Notes: generated by a model from the letters alone, not told the origin. 64,000 bases of DNA from Sporobacter sp963677825 (GCA_963677825.2 CAXXEF010000001.1:1984001-2048000); one strand, 5' to 3'; counted from the stretch's first letter, positions 48,860 to 57,757 are shown. Made by a program: numbers and translations.

Positions 48860-51538
48860 ATGGCTGAAAAAGTCACCCACAGTATTTGTGTAGGCGGTCC
48901 GATCGCTATACACACGGTCGACGGCGTTATCCGACGCATCCGGCCGATCGTTTTAGATGATAACGACCCCAAAGGCTGGGTCATTAAAGCCCGCGGCAAA
49001 GAATTCACGCCCGACCGTAAGGTCAAGCCGTCGTTCATTGCGCTGACCGAAAAGAACAGAGCGTATTCCTACGACCGCATCCGTTACCCGATGATCCGCG
49101 AGGACTTCGTCGAGACGGCGGACGGCCTGAACCGTAACACCGAAAACCGCGGTAAGTCCGGCTATCGCCGGGCCTCGTGGGACGAAGCGCTCGATCTCGT
49201 AGCGCGAGAGATTAAACGTATTCAGGGCACGTACGGCAAAGAGTCCGTCGCTGCCATGACAAGCTCGCACCACTCCTGGGGTCTCGTCGGCTACAAGCTG
49301 TCGGCTTTTGCCCGATTCTTCAGAATGCTCGGCTACACCGAGATTAAGGACAACCCCGACTCGTGGGAAGGCTTCACATGGGGCGCCCCGCACACCTACG
49401 GCTACTACTGGCGCCTGGGCGGCACGGAAGCGTTCGATCTGCTTGAAGACGGCCTCCAGAACGTCGAGACAATGATCATGTGGTCGCACGACCCGGACAC
49501 GACGCGCGGCGGCTACGCCGGCAGCGAGTCATCGCTGTGGCGTCAGTGGCTTGTTGATCTGGGTGTCCAGTTCATTTATATTGACCCGTTTAATAACTTC
49601 TCATCCGTCAAGCAGGCCGACAAGTGGTTCGGTCCGCGTCCCGGCACGGACGCCGCGCTGTGTGAAGGCATCGCGTACGTCTGGCTGACGGAAGGCTCCT
49701 ACGACAAAGAATATATCGCCAAGCATGCCCATCGCTTTGACGAATGGGCTGAGTATATCCTCGGCAACGGCGTGGACAAGACGCCCAAGACACCGAAATG
49801 GTGTGAGGCCGAAACAGGTATCCCCGCGGCCGACATCAAGGCGCTCGCGCGCCGCTGGGCCTCCACGAAAACGATGGGCGGCTCGGGCATGCGCGGCGGC
49901 TTCGGCGGCGTTTGCCGTACCGCCAACGGTACGGAGTTTGCCCGCCTGATGGTTCAGCTGTTTGCCATGCAGGGCATGGGCAAGCCCGGCCAGAACATCT
50001 GGTCCGGCTCGACCGGCGCCCCGATGGATTACGACTTCTGGTTCGGCGGCTATTCCGATCCGCTCTCGCAGATCGCCAATCAGCCGATCGCCGACAAGAC
50101 GGCCGTCAACTGCGTCACGCAGAAGCTCTACCGTCCCAATCTGCCCGACGCGATCCTCGACGGCCACTACGAGTGGTACGGCGAAGGCTTCTGCGGCGGC
50201 GGCGTCGACCTTGAATTCACCGAGCACATCTACCCCGAAGTCGGCTGTGAGAAGGTGCACATGTTCTACCGTTACGGCGGCACGTTCATGGGCTCGATGC
50301 TCGACACCAACAAGTGGGTCAGGATGTATCAGTCACCTGAGCTGCAGTTTGTTGTCAATCAGGACATTCACTTCCACGGCGAAGCACGTATGGCCGACGT
50401 CGTTCTGCCCGCGTGCACCAACCTCGAGCGCATTGACATCGGCGAGCTGTGTAACTCCGGTAACGGCGGCTATCAGTCGCACTCGCAGACGGGTAACAGC
50501 TGGCAGGTCGTCGTCTTCCAGGACAAGGCCATCGAGCCGCTGTGGGAATCCCGCTCCGACTACTGGATCTTTGCCAACCTCGCCGAGAAGCTCGGCTGGG
50601 GCATGGATTATTCTGAAGGCCGCGACGAGCTGGGCTGGTGTAAACGCTTCTGGGAGAAATCCGACCTGTGTGAGAAAATCAGCTGGGAAGATTTCGTCAA
50701 GAAGGGTTACTACGTCGCCGGCGTGCCGGAAGATCACAAGCGTTATCCCGGTTTCCGCTGGTTTGCCGAAGGCTATCCCTGCGATACACCCAACCATAAG
50801 CCCTGCCAGGAAGAGGGCAAGCTTGGTACGTTCACCGGTAAGTTCGAGTTCGTCTCTGAGAGCCTTCTGCATTGGGCGCCCAACGACGAGCAGCGCACAC
50901 CGATCGCCACGTACAAGCACAGCTGGGAAGGTCACCATTCGATCAAGGCGCGCAAGTATCCGTTCCACCTGATCACGCCGCACCCGCGTTTTGACTATCA
51001 CACCCAGCACAACTCGTCCACCCCGTGGTTCTGGGAAATTCCCGAAAACCGCGTGTATATCAACGGCAACCCGTACCTCATCGCCCGTATCCATCCGACG
51101 AAAGCAGCCGAAAAGGGCATCAAGGACGGCGATATGGTCGAACTGTTCAACGAGCGCGGCAGTGTCATCTGCGTCGCGCGCGTCACGTACCGCGTCGAGG
51201 AGAACACGATCCACGCCTACGGTTCTTCGGGCATCTACAACCCGATCAATCCCGGCGAACAGTCCAGAGAAATCGGCGGCTGTGTCAACCTGCTTACGCC
51301 GGGCCGCCTGATGGGCGACATGGTTCCAGGTATGGCGCCGAACTCCACACTGCTGGATATCCGCAAGTTCGACGAAGCGATTCCGGCCGGCCAGATGTTC
51401 GAGGAGAAGCTCGACAAGGTCGCCAAATCCGCGGATCCCGATGCGGAAACCTGCGTCGAAATCATTGAAGGCCACGGCTTTGAGAAGATTCAGGCCAAAG
51501 CCAGAGACCTCTATCTGAAGAAGGGAGCTGCGAAATGA
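48860..51538 (+). CDS. Pyrogallol-phloroglucinol transhydroxylase alpha (molybdenum) subunit
   Basis: An 892-residue bis-MGD subunit, collinear with the 875-residue Pelobacter acidigallici transhydroxylase. Shared stretches include NPDSWEGFTWGAPHTYGYYW, RLGGTEAFDLLEDGL, ADKWFGPRPGTDAAL and a CTNLERIDI segment. Active-site residues align: His137 (SSHHSWG) with His144, Asp167-Ser168-Trp169 with Asp174-Ser175(Mo ligand)-Trp176, Tyr145 with Tyr152; Arg153 is Lys146 here. The enzyme transfers a hydroxyl from 1,2,3,5-tetrahydroxybenzene to pyrogallol, giving phloroglucinol without net redox change. The stop overlaps the beta start (ATGA). Downstream phloroglucinol genes support the call. Confidence 0.88.
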   Translation: MAEKVTHSICVGGPIAIHTVDGVIRRIRPIVLDDNDPKGWVIKARGKEFTPDRKVKPSFIALTEKNRAYSYDRIRYPMIREDFVETADGLNRNTENRGKSGYRRASWDEALDLVAREIKRIQGTYGKESVAAMTSSHHSWGLVGYKLSAFARFFRMLGYTEIKDNPDSWEGFTWGAPHTYGYYWRLGGTEAFDLLEDGLQNVETMIMWSHDPDTTRGGYAGSESSLWRQWLVDLGVQFIYIDPFNNFSSVKQADKWFGPRPGTDAALCEGIAYVWLTEGSYDKEYIAKHAHRFDEWAEYILGNGVDKTPKTPKWCEAETGIPAADIKALARRWASTKTMGGSGMRGGFGGVCRTANGTEFARLMVQLFAMQGMGKPGQNIWSGSTGAPMDYDFWFGGYSDPLSQIANQPIADKTAVNCVTQKLYRPNLPDAILDGHYEWYGEGFCGGGVDLEFTEHIYPEVGCEKVHMFYRYGGTFMGSMLDTNKWVRMYQSPELQFVVNQDIHFHGEARMADVVLPACTNLERIDIGELCNSGNGGYQSHSQTGNSWQVVVFQDKAIEPLWESRSDYWIFANLAEKLGWGMDYSEGRDELGWCKRFWEKSDLCEKISWEDFVKKGYYVAGVPEDHKRYPGFRWFAEGYPCDTPNHKPCQEEGKLGTFTGKFEFVSESLLHWAPNDEQRTPIATYKHSWEGHHSIKARKYPFHLITPHPRFDYHTQHNSSTPWFWEIPENRVYINGNPYLIARIHPTKAAEKGIKDGDMVELFNERGSVICVARVTYRVEENTIHAYGSSGIYNPINPGEQSREIGGCVNLLTPGRLMGDMVPGMAPNSTLLDIRKFDEAIPAGQMFEEKLDKVAKSADPDAETCVEIIEGHGFEKIQAKARDLYLKKGAAK

Positions 51539-52404
51539 GATTAGGTATTGCAGTTGATTCCCGCAAGTGTATGGCCTGCTACGGCTGTTTTACGGCCTGT
51601 AAAGACGAGCACTGCGGCTTTGGCTCCGCGCTGAGCGCCCCGCAGCCCATGATGGGCCAGTTCTGGATGGATCTGCGCGAGTGGGAACGCGGCGACAGCT
51701 CGCGTCATGTTAAGACCGCTACGGTCCCGACGCCCTGCGCACACTGCCAGGACGCCGCTTGCATGAAAGCCTCGAAAGACGGCGCCGTTTACAAAAGAGA
51801 CGACGGCATCGTCATCATCGATCCCGAAAAGGCCAAGGGCCAGAAGGATATCGTAGACGCGTGCCCGATCGGCGCCATCTACTGGAACGAAGAGCTTGCA
51901 CTGCCGCAGAAATGTACCATGTGCGCCGAGCTGCTCGACGATCCCGAATACCTGTCGTACCTCGGTGACGCCAAGTACAAGCAGCCGCGCTGCGTCGAGG
52001 CGTGCCCGAACCACGCACTCATCTTCGGCGATCTGGACGATCCCAATAGTGAGATCAACAAGGTGATCGCCGCCAACCGCTCAACGCCGCTGGAGGCGCT
52101 TGAGGGCGTCGAGACGAACGTCAAATGGCTTAACGTCCCGACGGCGTTCCTGGCCGGTACAGTTTATTATCCTGCCGAGATGGAAGAAGTCGTCATCGGC
52201 GCTAAGGTTAAGCTGTCCTGCAAGGAAACAGGCGAGACTTGGGAAACCGAGACCAACTACTTCGGCGACTGGGAAGTCGACTTCCTGCCGAAAAACAAGA
52301 CGATCGACGTTGAGATCACGTTCTCCGGCTACAAAACCGAGACGTGCTCGGCGAAGACGGATACCGATCATTACGTCGGCATGACGTACCTGACCAAAGC
52401 ATAA
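51535..52404 (+). CDS. Transhydroxylase beta (Fe-S) subunit, three-cluster type
   Basis: A 289-residue subunit. Its cysteines fall as 4+4+4: CMACYGCFTAC; CAHCQDAAC plus the later DACPIGAIYW; KCTMCAELL plus PRCVEAC. The segment EKAKGQKDIVDACP replaces a classic CxxCxxCxxxC, exactly the loss seen in the Pelobacter beta chain (EKAKG with one Cys left), so three [4Fe-4S] clusters are expected. A C-terminal beta-barrel domain (AGTVYYPAEMEEVVIGAKVK, YFGDWEVDFLPKNKTIDVEI) follows, also as in Pelobacter. Translationally coupled with the alpha subunit. Confidence 0.9.
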   Translation: MRLGIAVDSRKCMACYGCFTACKDEHCGFGSALSAPQPMMGQFWMDLREWERGDSSRHVKTATVPTPCAHCQDAACMKASKDGAVYKRDDGIVIIDPEKAKGQKDIVDACPIGAIYWNEELALPQKCTMCAELLDDPEYLSYLGDAKYKQPRCVEACPNHALIFGDLDDPNSEINKVIAANRSTPLEALEGVETNVKWLNVPTAFLAGTVYYPAEMEEVVIGAKVKLSCKETGETWETETNYFGDWEVDFLPKNKTIDVEITFSGYKTETCSAKTDTDHYVGMTYLTKA

Positions 52405-52478
52405 ATAACAGATTTGCCTGTGCGGAGGAGCTTTCCTCCGCGCAGGCGTCCATTATCCATTAAGGAGACATTGACGCT

Positions 52479-53669
52479 ATGCGTGAAGTAGTCATCGTAG
52501 ATGCCTGCCGTACGGCCGTCGGCTCCATCGGCGGAACTTTAAAAGACGTCCCGGCCGAGGAGCTCGCGCGCGTCGTCGTACAGGGCACACTTGACAGATC
52601 GAAAATCGATCCCAAAGAAATCAACGAAGTAATCATGGGCCACTGCCGCCAGACATCGGATAATCCGAATCTTGCGCGCATTGTGGCGCTGCGCTGCGGT
52701 ATCCCCGAGGAATGCACCGCGCAGACGGTTATGCGCCAGTGCGCATCGGCCATGACGGCCGTGCTTGACGGCGTGATGAGCATTCAGGTCGGCGATAACG
52801 ACGTCGTCCTCGCCGGCGGCACCGAGAGCATGTCGACAGCCGTGTTTTATCTGCGCGGCGCGCGCTACGGTCTGGGCACGGGCAACACAACACTTGTTGA
52901 CGCCTTGACCGAAGGCCAGTTCCAGGCACAGCCGCAGGAAATCTACGGCAAATACAACATGGGCGTGACGGCGGACAACGTTGCTGAGAAAGTCGGCATT
53001 TCCCGTGAAGACGCCGATGCGTTTGCGTATAAGAGCCAGCTGAAGGCTGCTGAAGCCATCAAGACCGGCAAGTTTAAAGACGAAATCGTCCCCGTTGTTA
53101 TTCCGCAGCGCAAGGGCGACCCGATCGTCTTCGATACAGACGAATTCCCGCGCCTGACGCCGCCTGAAAAGCTCGCCAAGCTCAAAACGGTCTTTACTGA
53201 AAAAGGCCCGACGACGGCGGCCAGCTCGTCCGGACGTAACGACGGCGCGTCGGCAATGCTGCTGATGACACCGGAAAAAGCCAAAGAGCTCGGCCTCAAG
53301 CCGCTGGCGCGTATCGTCAGCTACGCGACAGCCGGCGTTGATCCGCGGCTGATGGGCCTCGGCCCTGTCCCGGCAACGAAAAAGGCGCTCGCCAGAGCCA
53401 ACATGACACTCGACGATATTGACCTCATCGAGCTCAACGAAGCGTTCGCCGCGCAGTCGATCGGCTGTATCCGCGAGCTTGGTATGAACGAAGAGATCAT
53501 CAACGTCAACGGCGGCGCGATCGCGCTGGGTCATCCCGTCGGTTCGTCCGGCTGCCGCATCATGGTCACGCTCCTGCATGAGATGCTCAAGCGCGGCAGC
53601 AAGTACGGCCTCGCGACGCTTTGCATCGCCGGCGGTATGGGCCAGGCGACGATCATCGAAGCGCTTTAA
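52479..53669 (+). CDS. Thiolase (acetyl-CoA acetyltransferase) of the aromatic-degradation operon
   Basis: A 396-residue thiolase: nucleophilic Cys in TVMRQCASAMTAVLDG, GGTESMS, catalytic His in GAIALGHPVGSSGCR and final Cys in LATLCIAGGMGQ. In the phloroglucinol route it would split acetoacetyl-CoA to two acetyl-CoA. It is about 45% identical by eye to the thiolase at 39315, so it is not a recent duplicate. TAAGGAGAC precedes the ATG; it lies 75 bp after the transhydroxylase beta gene. Confidence 0.92.
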   Translation: MREVVIVDACRTAVGSIGGTLKDVPAEELARVVVQGTLDRSKIDPKEINEVIMGHCRQTSDNPNLARIVALRCGIPEECTAQTVMRQCASAMTAVLDGVMSIQVGDNDVVLAGGTESMSTAVFYLRGARYGLGTGNTTLVDALTEGQFQAQPQEIYGKYNMGVTADNVAEKVGISREDADAFAYKSQLKAAEAIKTGKFKDEIVPVVIPQRKGDPIVFDTDEFPRLTPPEKLAKLKTVFTEKGPTTAASSSGRNDGASAMLLMTPEKAKELGLKPLARIVSYATAGVDPRLMGLGPVPATKKALARANMTLDDIDLIELNEAFAAQSIGCIRELGMNEEIINVNGGAIALGHPVGSSGCRIMVTLLHEMLKRGSKYGLATLCIAGGMGQATIIEAL

Positions 53670-53779
53670 TCCGGCGCCGCCAGTTACCATAAGCAAAACC
53701 GCCGCCGCGCGTAAAAGTGCGGTGGCGGTATAAATTCAGCACGGTTACTTATTAAGAATGTGATGAAAGGAGCTTATCC

Positions 53780-54577
53780 ATGAACTTATTTGATTTGACA
53801 GGCAAAACAGCCGTTATCGTCGGTGGTGCCGGCGGGCTTGGCCAGGCAATCGCACAGGGTCTCGCCGAGGCGGGCGCAAAGGTTCTCATCTCCAGCCGTA
53901 AAGAGGAATCTCTGAAGAAGGCGCAGGCAGAGATCAAAGCCGCATGCGGCATCGATGTCTGCTACAGCGCGGGCGACGCGACCGACGAGGCGCAGGTCGA
54001 AGCGCTGCTGGCCGACGCTGTCAAGCAGCTGGGCAAAGTGACGATTCTCGTCAACGCACAGGGCTTCAACAAGAAGCAGGATGCGCTTGATTTTGACATC
54101 GCCGTATTCCGCCAGATGCTCGACGCGAACATCACCAGCTTTATGATCACCGCCAAGGTGTTCGGCAAGCACTTCAAGGAAAACGGCTACGGCAAAATCG
54201 TGAACCTGTCTTCCGTGCGCGGCAAGATCGCCACGAAGGGCCCCGGCAATGCCGGCTACTGCGCCACGAAGGGCGCTGTCGACATGCTCACCAAGCAGCT
54301 GGCCTCCGAGTTCGGCCAGTTCGGCGTGACGGTCAACGCACTCGGCCCCAACATCACGGCGACGCCGATGATGACGGCCATCTTTGAAAAGCGCGCGGCT
54401 GACGCGGGCATCTCTGTCGAGGAGTACCTCGTGCAGCAGGGTCAGACCAACCCGATGCGCAAAATGGGCATGCCGGAAGATATCGTCGGCACGGCGATTT
54501 TCCTCTCCGCGCCTGCGTCCGATTTCATGACGGGCAACATCCTGTACCCCGACGGCGGCCTCACGGCCATCGGCTAA
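53780..54577 (+). CDS. Short-chain dehydrogenase/reductase, candidate phloroglucinol reductase
   Basis: A 265-residue classical SDR: cofactor motif VGGAGGLG (14-21), NAQG (92-95), catalytic Asn117, Ser145 (NLSSVRGK), Tyr160 and Lys164 (YCATK). Ser39-Arg40-Lys41 after beta2 suggests NADPH. Known phloroglucinol reductases are NADPH-dependent SDR proteins that dearomatise phloroglucinol to dihydrophloroglucinol. The family alone does not prove this; the position between the transhydroxylase and a cyclase-type hydrolase does most of the work. A 3-oxoacyl reductase is the alternative. It ends the rightward operon, followed by a terminator. Confidence 0.75.
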   Translation: MNLFDLTGKTAVIVGGAGGLGQAIAQGLAEAGAKVLISSRKEESLKKAQAEIKAACGIDVCYSAGDATDEAQVEALLADAVKQLGKVTILVNAQGFNKKQDALDFDIAVFRQMLDANITSFMITAKVFGKHFKENGYGKIVNLSSVRGKIATKGPGNAGYCATKGAVDMLTKQLASEFGQFGVTVNALGPNITATPMMTAIFEKRAADAGISVEEYLVQQGQTNPMRKMGMPEDIVGTAIFLSAPASDFMTGNILYPDGGLTAIG

Positions 54578-54586
54578 AAACACTTC

Positions 54587-54623
54587 AAAAAAGAGAGCGG
54601 CACAGATGTGCCGCTCTCTTTTT
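54587..54623 (+). terminator. Intrinsic terminator of the rightward operon
   Basis: AAAAAAGAGAGCGGCAC-AGAT-GTGCCGCTCTCTTTTT; 10 bp after the SDR stop. Confidence 0.9.
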
Positions 54624-54647
54624 GATTTTAGGTTGCATTGCGCCCGC

Positions 54648-54668
54648 TTTGCAAAGTCACTTTGCAAA
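54648..54668. repeat. Perfect 21-bp palindrome between convergent genes
   Basis: TTTGCAAAGT-C-ACTTTGCAAA, 10-bp arms around one base, embedded in a longer imperfect GCGCCC..GGGCGC dyad (54640-54676). It may be part of the terminator region or a protein site. Confidence 0.55.
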
Positions 54669-54698
54669 AAAGGGCGCGCTGTGCTCAGCGCGCCCTTT
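54668..54698 (-). terminator. Intrinsic terminator of the merR gene
   Basis: On the minus strand AAGGGCGCGCT, loop, AGCGCGCCCTT then TTTTTGC, just beyond the stop of the MerR gene. Confidence 0.8.
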
Positions 54699-54710
54699 AT
54701 GGTCGATTTC

Positions 54711-55520
54711 TTACTTTTCTTCGATCGGCAGCCAGACTTCAAAAAAGCCGGTGATTTCGTCGTTTTCGACGACGCTGCACGCCAGATTCCCGAACGCGCC
54801 GCCGGCGACGGTCAGGCCGTTTTCCTCGGCGTAATTGGTCAGATAGTCCAGATGACGCGCGGTGAAGCGATCCTTGCCGGTGCTTTTGAACGCCGAATGG
54901 ATGCACAGGCGCGACGGCATGTGCGTCACGGGCGGCTCGACCTTGACGCCGAAATCTTTGACATACTGCATCCCAAGCGAAAAGCCCCACGCGTAATCAT
55001 CGCTCTCGCCAAGCAGGTTGTCCTCGGGGACTTCAAAATACCGCCGGGAAAACGGCATGTATTTGAGCCAGCGGCGCGATAACGTCTGCAGCTCTGTGTC
55101 GTTTTCGTAAATCGTGTTGAAGCGGTTGAGATACCGCACGAACTCCGCGCTGCGGCGGATGTCGCATTTACCGATAAACTGCGGCAGGTTTTGCAGGTTT
55201 TCGGCGTATTTGCGAATCCGTTTCAGCAGCATCTCCTGCATACGGATATGCTCAAGGATCTCGTCGCCGCGCTGAGCGAGTGTGTCGATTAAGTCGTCAT
55301 ACGTGTTCTGCGTGACAAGGTTTGCCACCTGCTCAATGCCGAAGCCGAAATTCTTAAACCAGAGACAATCGATTAAAAAGTTAATATCCCAGGAATCATA
55401 GTAACGATAATTGTTAAACGGGTCTTTCTCCGGCGAGACGACGCCTTTTTCCTCGTAATAGCGGATCAAGTCTGGGGAGATACCGAGTATTCTGGCGACG
55501 TCGCCGATTTTATAACGCAC
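54711..55520 (-). CDS. MerR-family regulator of the aromatic-degradation locus
   Basis: A 269-residue protein: winged HTH at 1-72 (YKIGDVARILGISPDLIRYY, NNYRYYDSWDINFL), a coiled-coil dimerisation helix (about 75-120) and a ~140-residue GyrI-like effector-binding domain (YAWGFSLGMQYVKDFGVKVE to AFGNLACSVVENDEITGFFE). This is the BmrR/TipA layout for small organic ligands. GTG 55520 follows GGAGGAG. It lies between two operons whose promoters both have 19-bp spacers and near-identical sequence, so it is the probable activator, perhaps sensing phloroglucinol or a ring-cleavage product. Confidence 0.88.
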   Translation of the reverse strand: MRYKIGDVARILGISPDLIRYYEEKGVVSPEKDPFNNYRYYDSWDINFLIDCLWFKNFGFGIEQVANLVTQNTYDDLIDTLAQRGDEILEHIRMQEMLLKRIRKYAENLQNLPQFIGKCDIRRSAEFVRYLNRFNTIYENDTELQTLSRRWLKYMPFSRRYFEVPEDNLLGESDDYAWGFSLGMQYVKDFGVKVEPPVTHMPSRLCIHSAFKSTGKDRFTARHLDYLTNYAEENGLTVAGGAFGNLACSVVENDEITGFFEVWLPIEEK

Positions 55521-55654
55521 AGGCGCATCTCCTCCTTTGCAGATTGCCCGCCTTGACCGGAACTAAAAGGCCCTTTTGGCGAGTCGTTGAGTACAATTTG
55601 GTTACATTATATATGTTTTTTACTGAAAGTCTACTAAAAAATACCCGAACACCC

Positions 55655-55685
55655 TTGACTTTGGGATGGTTCTAAGGTTTAAAAT
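55655..55685 (+). promoter_or_regulatory. MerR-type promoter (19-bp spacer) of the ring-cleavage operon
   Basis: TTGACT (55655-55660), 19 bp TTGGGATGGTTCTAAGGTT, TAAAAT (55680-55685). The core GTTCTAAGGTTTA is shared with the promoter at 47719-47749. The start codon is 58 bp downstream. Confidence 0.7.
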
Positions 55686-55743
55686 AATAATAGGTATGCG
55701 TTAATATCACGTATCAATAATATTTCAAACGGGAGGTTATCCT

Positions 55744-56631
55744 ATGGCTTATATGCCGCTCGACAAGAGCAGAATGTATCTCGACAGGAAGAAAATGACC
55801 AAGATCTATGACCTGTCTCAGCCGTGGGGCGTCGACACGCCGCTGTGGCCGTTCCCCGGACCGCGCCAGGATCTGCTGTTCCCCCGCGGACAGTACCTCG
55901 GCCGCTTCCACAAACGCACGATGACCTACACCGGCACGTTGCACGCCGGCACACACATGGACGCGCCCAATCACGTCCTTCATGAGGAAGAAGTCGACCG
56001 CGAGCGCAACGGCTATTCCTTAAATGAGATTCCGCTCGAGTATACCATCGGTTCCGGTGTTATTCTTGACATGCGCTATCTCAGAGACGAGTTTGAAGCC
56101 ACATGGAAAACCGGTTTTGAAAAAGGCCTGTGGACCGAGCTCAAGCCCGAGCACTTCATCAAGGCTTGTGAAAAAGATGGTCTTGAGATCCGTGAAAACG
56201 ACTGGGTTGTTGTCGACACGGGCTGGCACCACTTCTGGCGCAAGAACAACGACAAGTACTACAACTACTATGCCGGCATGGGTCCCGAAGTTGCCGAGTG
56301 GTTGATCCACGAGAAGAAGATCAAGGGTATCACCGGCACGTGGGGCGCGACGGATGCGCCGCTGTGGCATTGCCCGCTCGGCGAGCAGATGCCGTGGCTG
56401 GACAAGGCCTATAAAAAAGCGTATGGCGAAGATCCCGCGGTCAAGTTCCCGGATTACGAGCCCTGCCACCGCATGTTCATGCAGGCGGGCGTTTGCACCG
56501 TCGAGAACGCCGGCGGCGACATCGATGAGATCGTTGGCAAGCGCATGACGGTTGCCGCGTTCCCGTTCCGCTGCGAAATGGCCGACGGCGGGTTTGTCCG
56601 TCTGGTCGCGTGGGAAGAAGGCTCTTTCTAA
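55744..56631 (+). CDS. Cyclase-family metal hydrolase, candidate dihydrophloroglucinol cyclohydrolase
   Basis: A 295-residue protein of the cyclase/kynurenine-formamidase-like family. The metal-binding motif HAGTHMDAPNH (His67, His71, Asp73, His77) is intact, and IYDLSQPWGVDTPLWP is the usual N-terminal signature. Members hydrolyse C-N or C-C bonds of small rings and acyl compounds. In known anaerobic phloroglucinol degraders a member of this family opens dihydrophloroglucinol to 3-hydroxy-5-oxohexanoate. GGGAGG precedes the ATG. It is the first gene of the second MerR-promoter operon. Confidence 0.82.
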   Translation: MAYMPLDKSRMYLDRKKMTKIYDLSQPWGVDTPLWPFPGPRQDLLFPRGQYLGRFHKRTMTYTGTLHAGTHMDAPNHVLHEEEVDRERNGYSLNEIPLEYTIGSGVILDMRYLRDEFEATWKTGFEKGLWTELKPEHFIKACEKDGLEIRENDWVVVDTGWHHFWRKNNDKYYNYYAGMGPEVAEWLIHEKKIKGITGTWGATDAPLWHCPLGEQMPWLDKAYKKAYGEDPAVKFPDYEPCHRMFMQAGVCTVENAGGDIDEIVGKRMTVAAFPFRCEMADGGFVRLVAWEEGSF

Positions 56632-56794
56632 GTTCACTCAACCTTAATCGTTTTGCCCCACAAGCGCGGCTTGTGGGGCAAAACAACGCAAAATAAGTCA
56701 GGAGCGGCGTTCCGACCAATTCGTCTGCGCGGGATGGGGAACAGCCGGCTCGGCAGACTGTGCCGGCGCGCAGCGGCAGATGGGGGTTAACACA

Positions 56795-57757
56795 ATGAAA
56801 AGCATCAGCGATATTAAAAAGATTGCGGTTCTCGGTGCGGGTACCATGGGTCCCGGCATCGCACAGATGTTTGCGATGGGCGGGTATGCCGTCACGATGT
56901 GGACACGCCGTGAGGAAACGCGCGAAAAAGCCAAAGAGACGCTTTATAAAAGCCTTCAGACCTTTGTCGAGGAAGAACTGCTTCCGGCCGACAAGCTCGA
57001 GGAGACCTTTGCGCGCGTCAGCTTCGCACTGACGGTTGAGGAATGCGTTAAGGGCGCGCAGTTTATTCAGGAAACGATCGTCGAAAACAAGCAGGCCAAG
57101 CTTGACCTGTACGCCGAGGTCGATAAATATGTTGCCGACGATTGCATCATCGCGTCGAACACATCGGGCCTTAATGTTTTCGAGCTTGTACCCGAAAACC
57201 GCCTTAATCAGATGGTCATCGCCCACTGGTACTCTCCGGCGCAGCTGATACCGCTCGTCGAGGTCGTCAAGAGCGAGCAGGCGCCGCAGGCATACGCCGA
57301 TATCACCGTTGAGCTTTTGGAAAAGTGCGGCAAGACGGCCGTTATGATGAAAAAGTTTATCCGCGGTTATATTGCCAACCGTATGCAGATGTGTCTCAAT
57401 CAGGAGCTGTTTTATCTTCTGGACAACGGCTACTGCACGCCGGAGGATATTGACAAAGCCGTTAAGACGAGCTTTATCCCGCGTGCCGTCGTCCTTGGTC
57501 TTTGTAAGCGCGCCGATTTCGGCGGGCTGGATATGACAGCCAACAACTTTAAGAATAAAAGCTACACCATGCCGCCGGAAGTCGACATGCCCAAAGCGCT
57601 CGAAGAGCGCATCGAGAAGGGCGAGCTGGGCTTCAAGACCGGCAAGGGCTTTTATGATTATGCGGGCATCGACAAGCAAGAGCTTTTATCCAAGCGCGAC
57701 AAGCAGCTGTTTGAAGTTTTCAAGCTGGCAAAGAAATTCATGGACGACCCTGTCTGA
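56795..57757 (+). CDS. 3-Hydroxyacyl-CoA dehydrogenase family protein, candidate 3-hydroxy-5-oxohexanoate dehydrogenase
   Basis: A 320-residue NAD-dependent dehydrogenase: Rossmann motif LGAGTMGPGIAQMF (13-26), FIQETIVENKQAK, SNTSGLNVFEL, the catalytic His in IAHWYSPAQLIPLVEVV, and the C-terminal helical domain. The usual HFFNP becomes HWYSP, which points away from ordinary crotonate-forming HBD and towards a non-CoA or special substrate, in line with oxidation of 3-hydroxy-5-oxohexanoate to 3,5-dioxohexanoate (triacetate). ATG 56795 is chosen because GGGGG is correctly spaced. The 163-bp gap to the cyclase gene has no hairpin terminator with a T tract. Confidence 0.82.
   Translation: MKSISDIKKIAVLGAGTMGPGIAQMFAMGGYAVTMWTRREETREKAKETLYKSLQTFVEEELLPADKLEETFARVSFALTVEECVKGAQFIQETIVENKQAKLDLYAEVDKYVADDCIIASNTSGLNVFELVPENRLNQMVIAHWYSPAQLIPLVEVVKSEQAPQAYADITVELLEKCGKTAVMMKKFIRGYIANRMQMCLNQELFYLLDNGYCTPEDIDKAVKTSFIPRAVVLGLCKRADFGGLDMTANNFKNKSYTMPPEVDMPKALEERIEKGELGFKTGKGFYDYAGIDKQELLSKRDKQLFEVFKLAKKFMDDPV

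Noticed and set aside
50333..51475. A 380-codon minus-strand open frame inside the transhydroxylase alpha gene
   Set aside because: It is a shadow of the GC-rich coding strand, with no motif and no ribosome site; the same holds for the 385-codon frame opposite the thiolase at 52539-53696.
39315..53669. The two thiolases as a recent duplication
   Set aside because: They differ throughout in sequence around the active-site Cys (GMVCGSG versus MRQCASA) and in context, so they are old paralogues.
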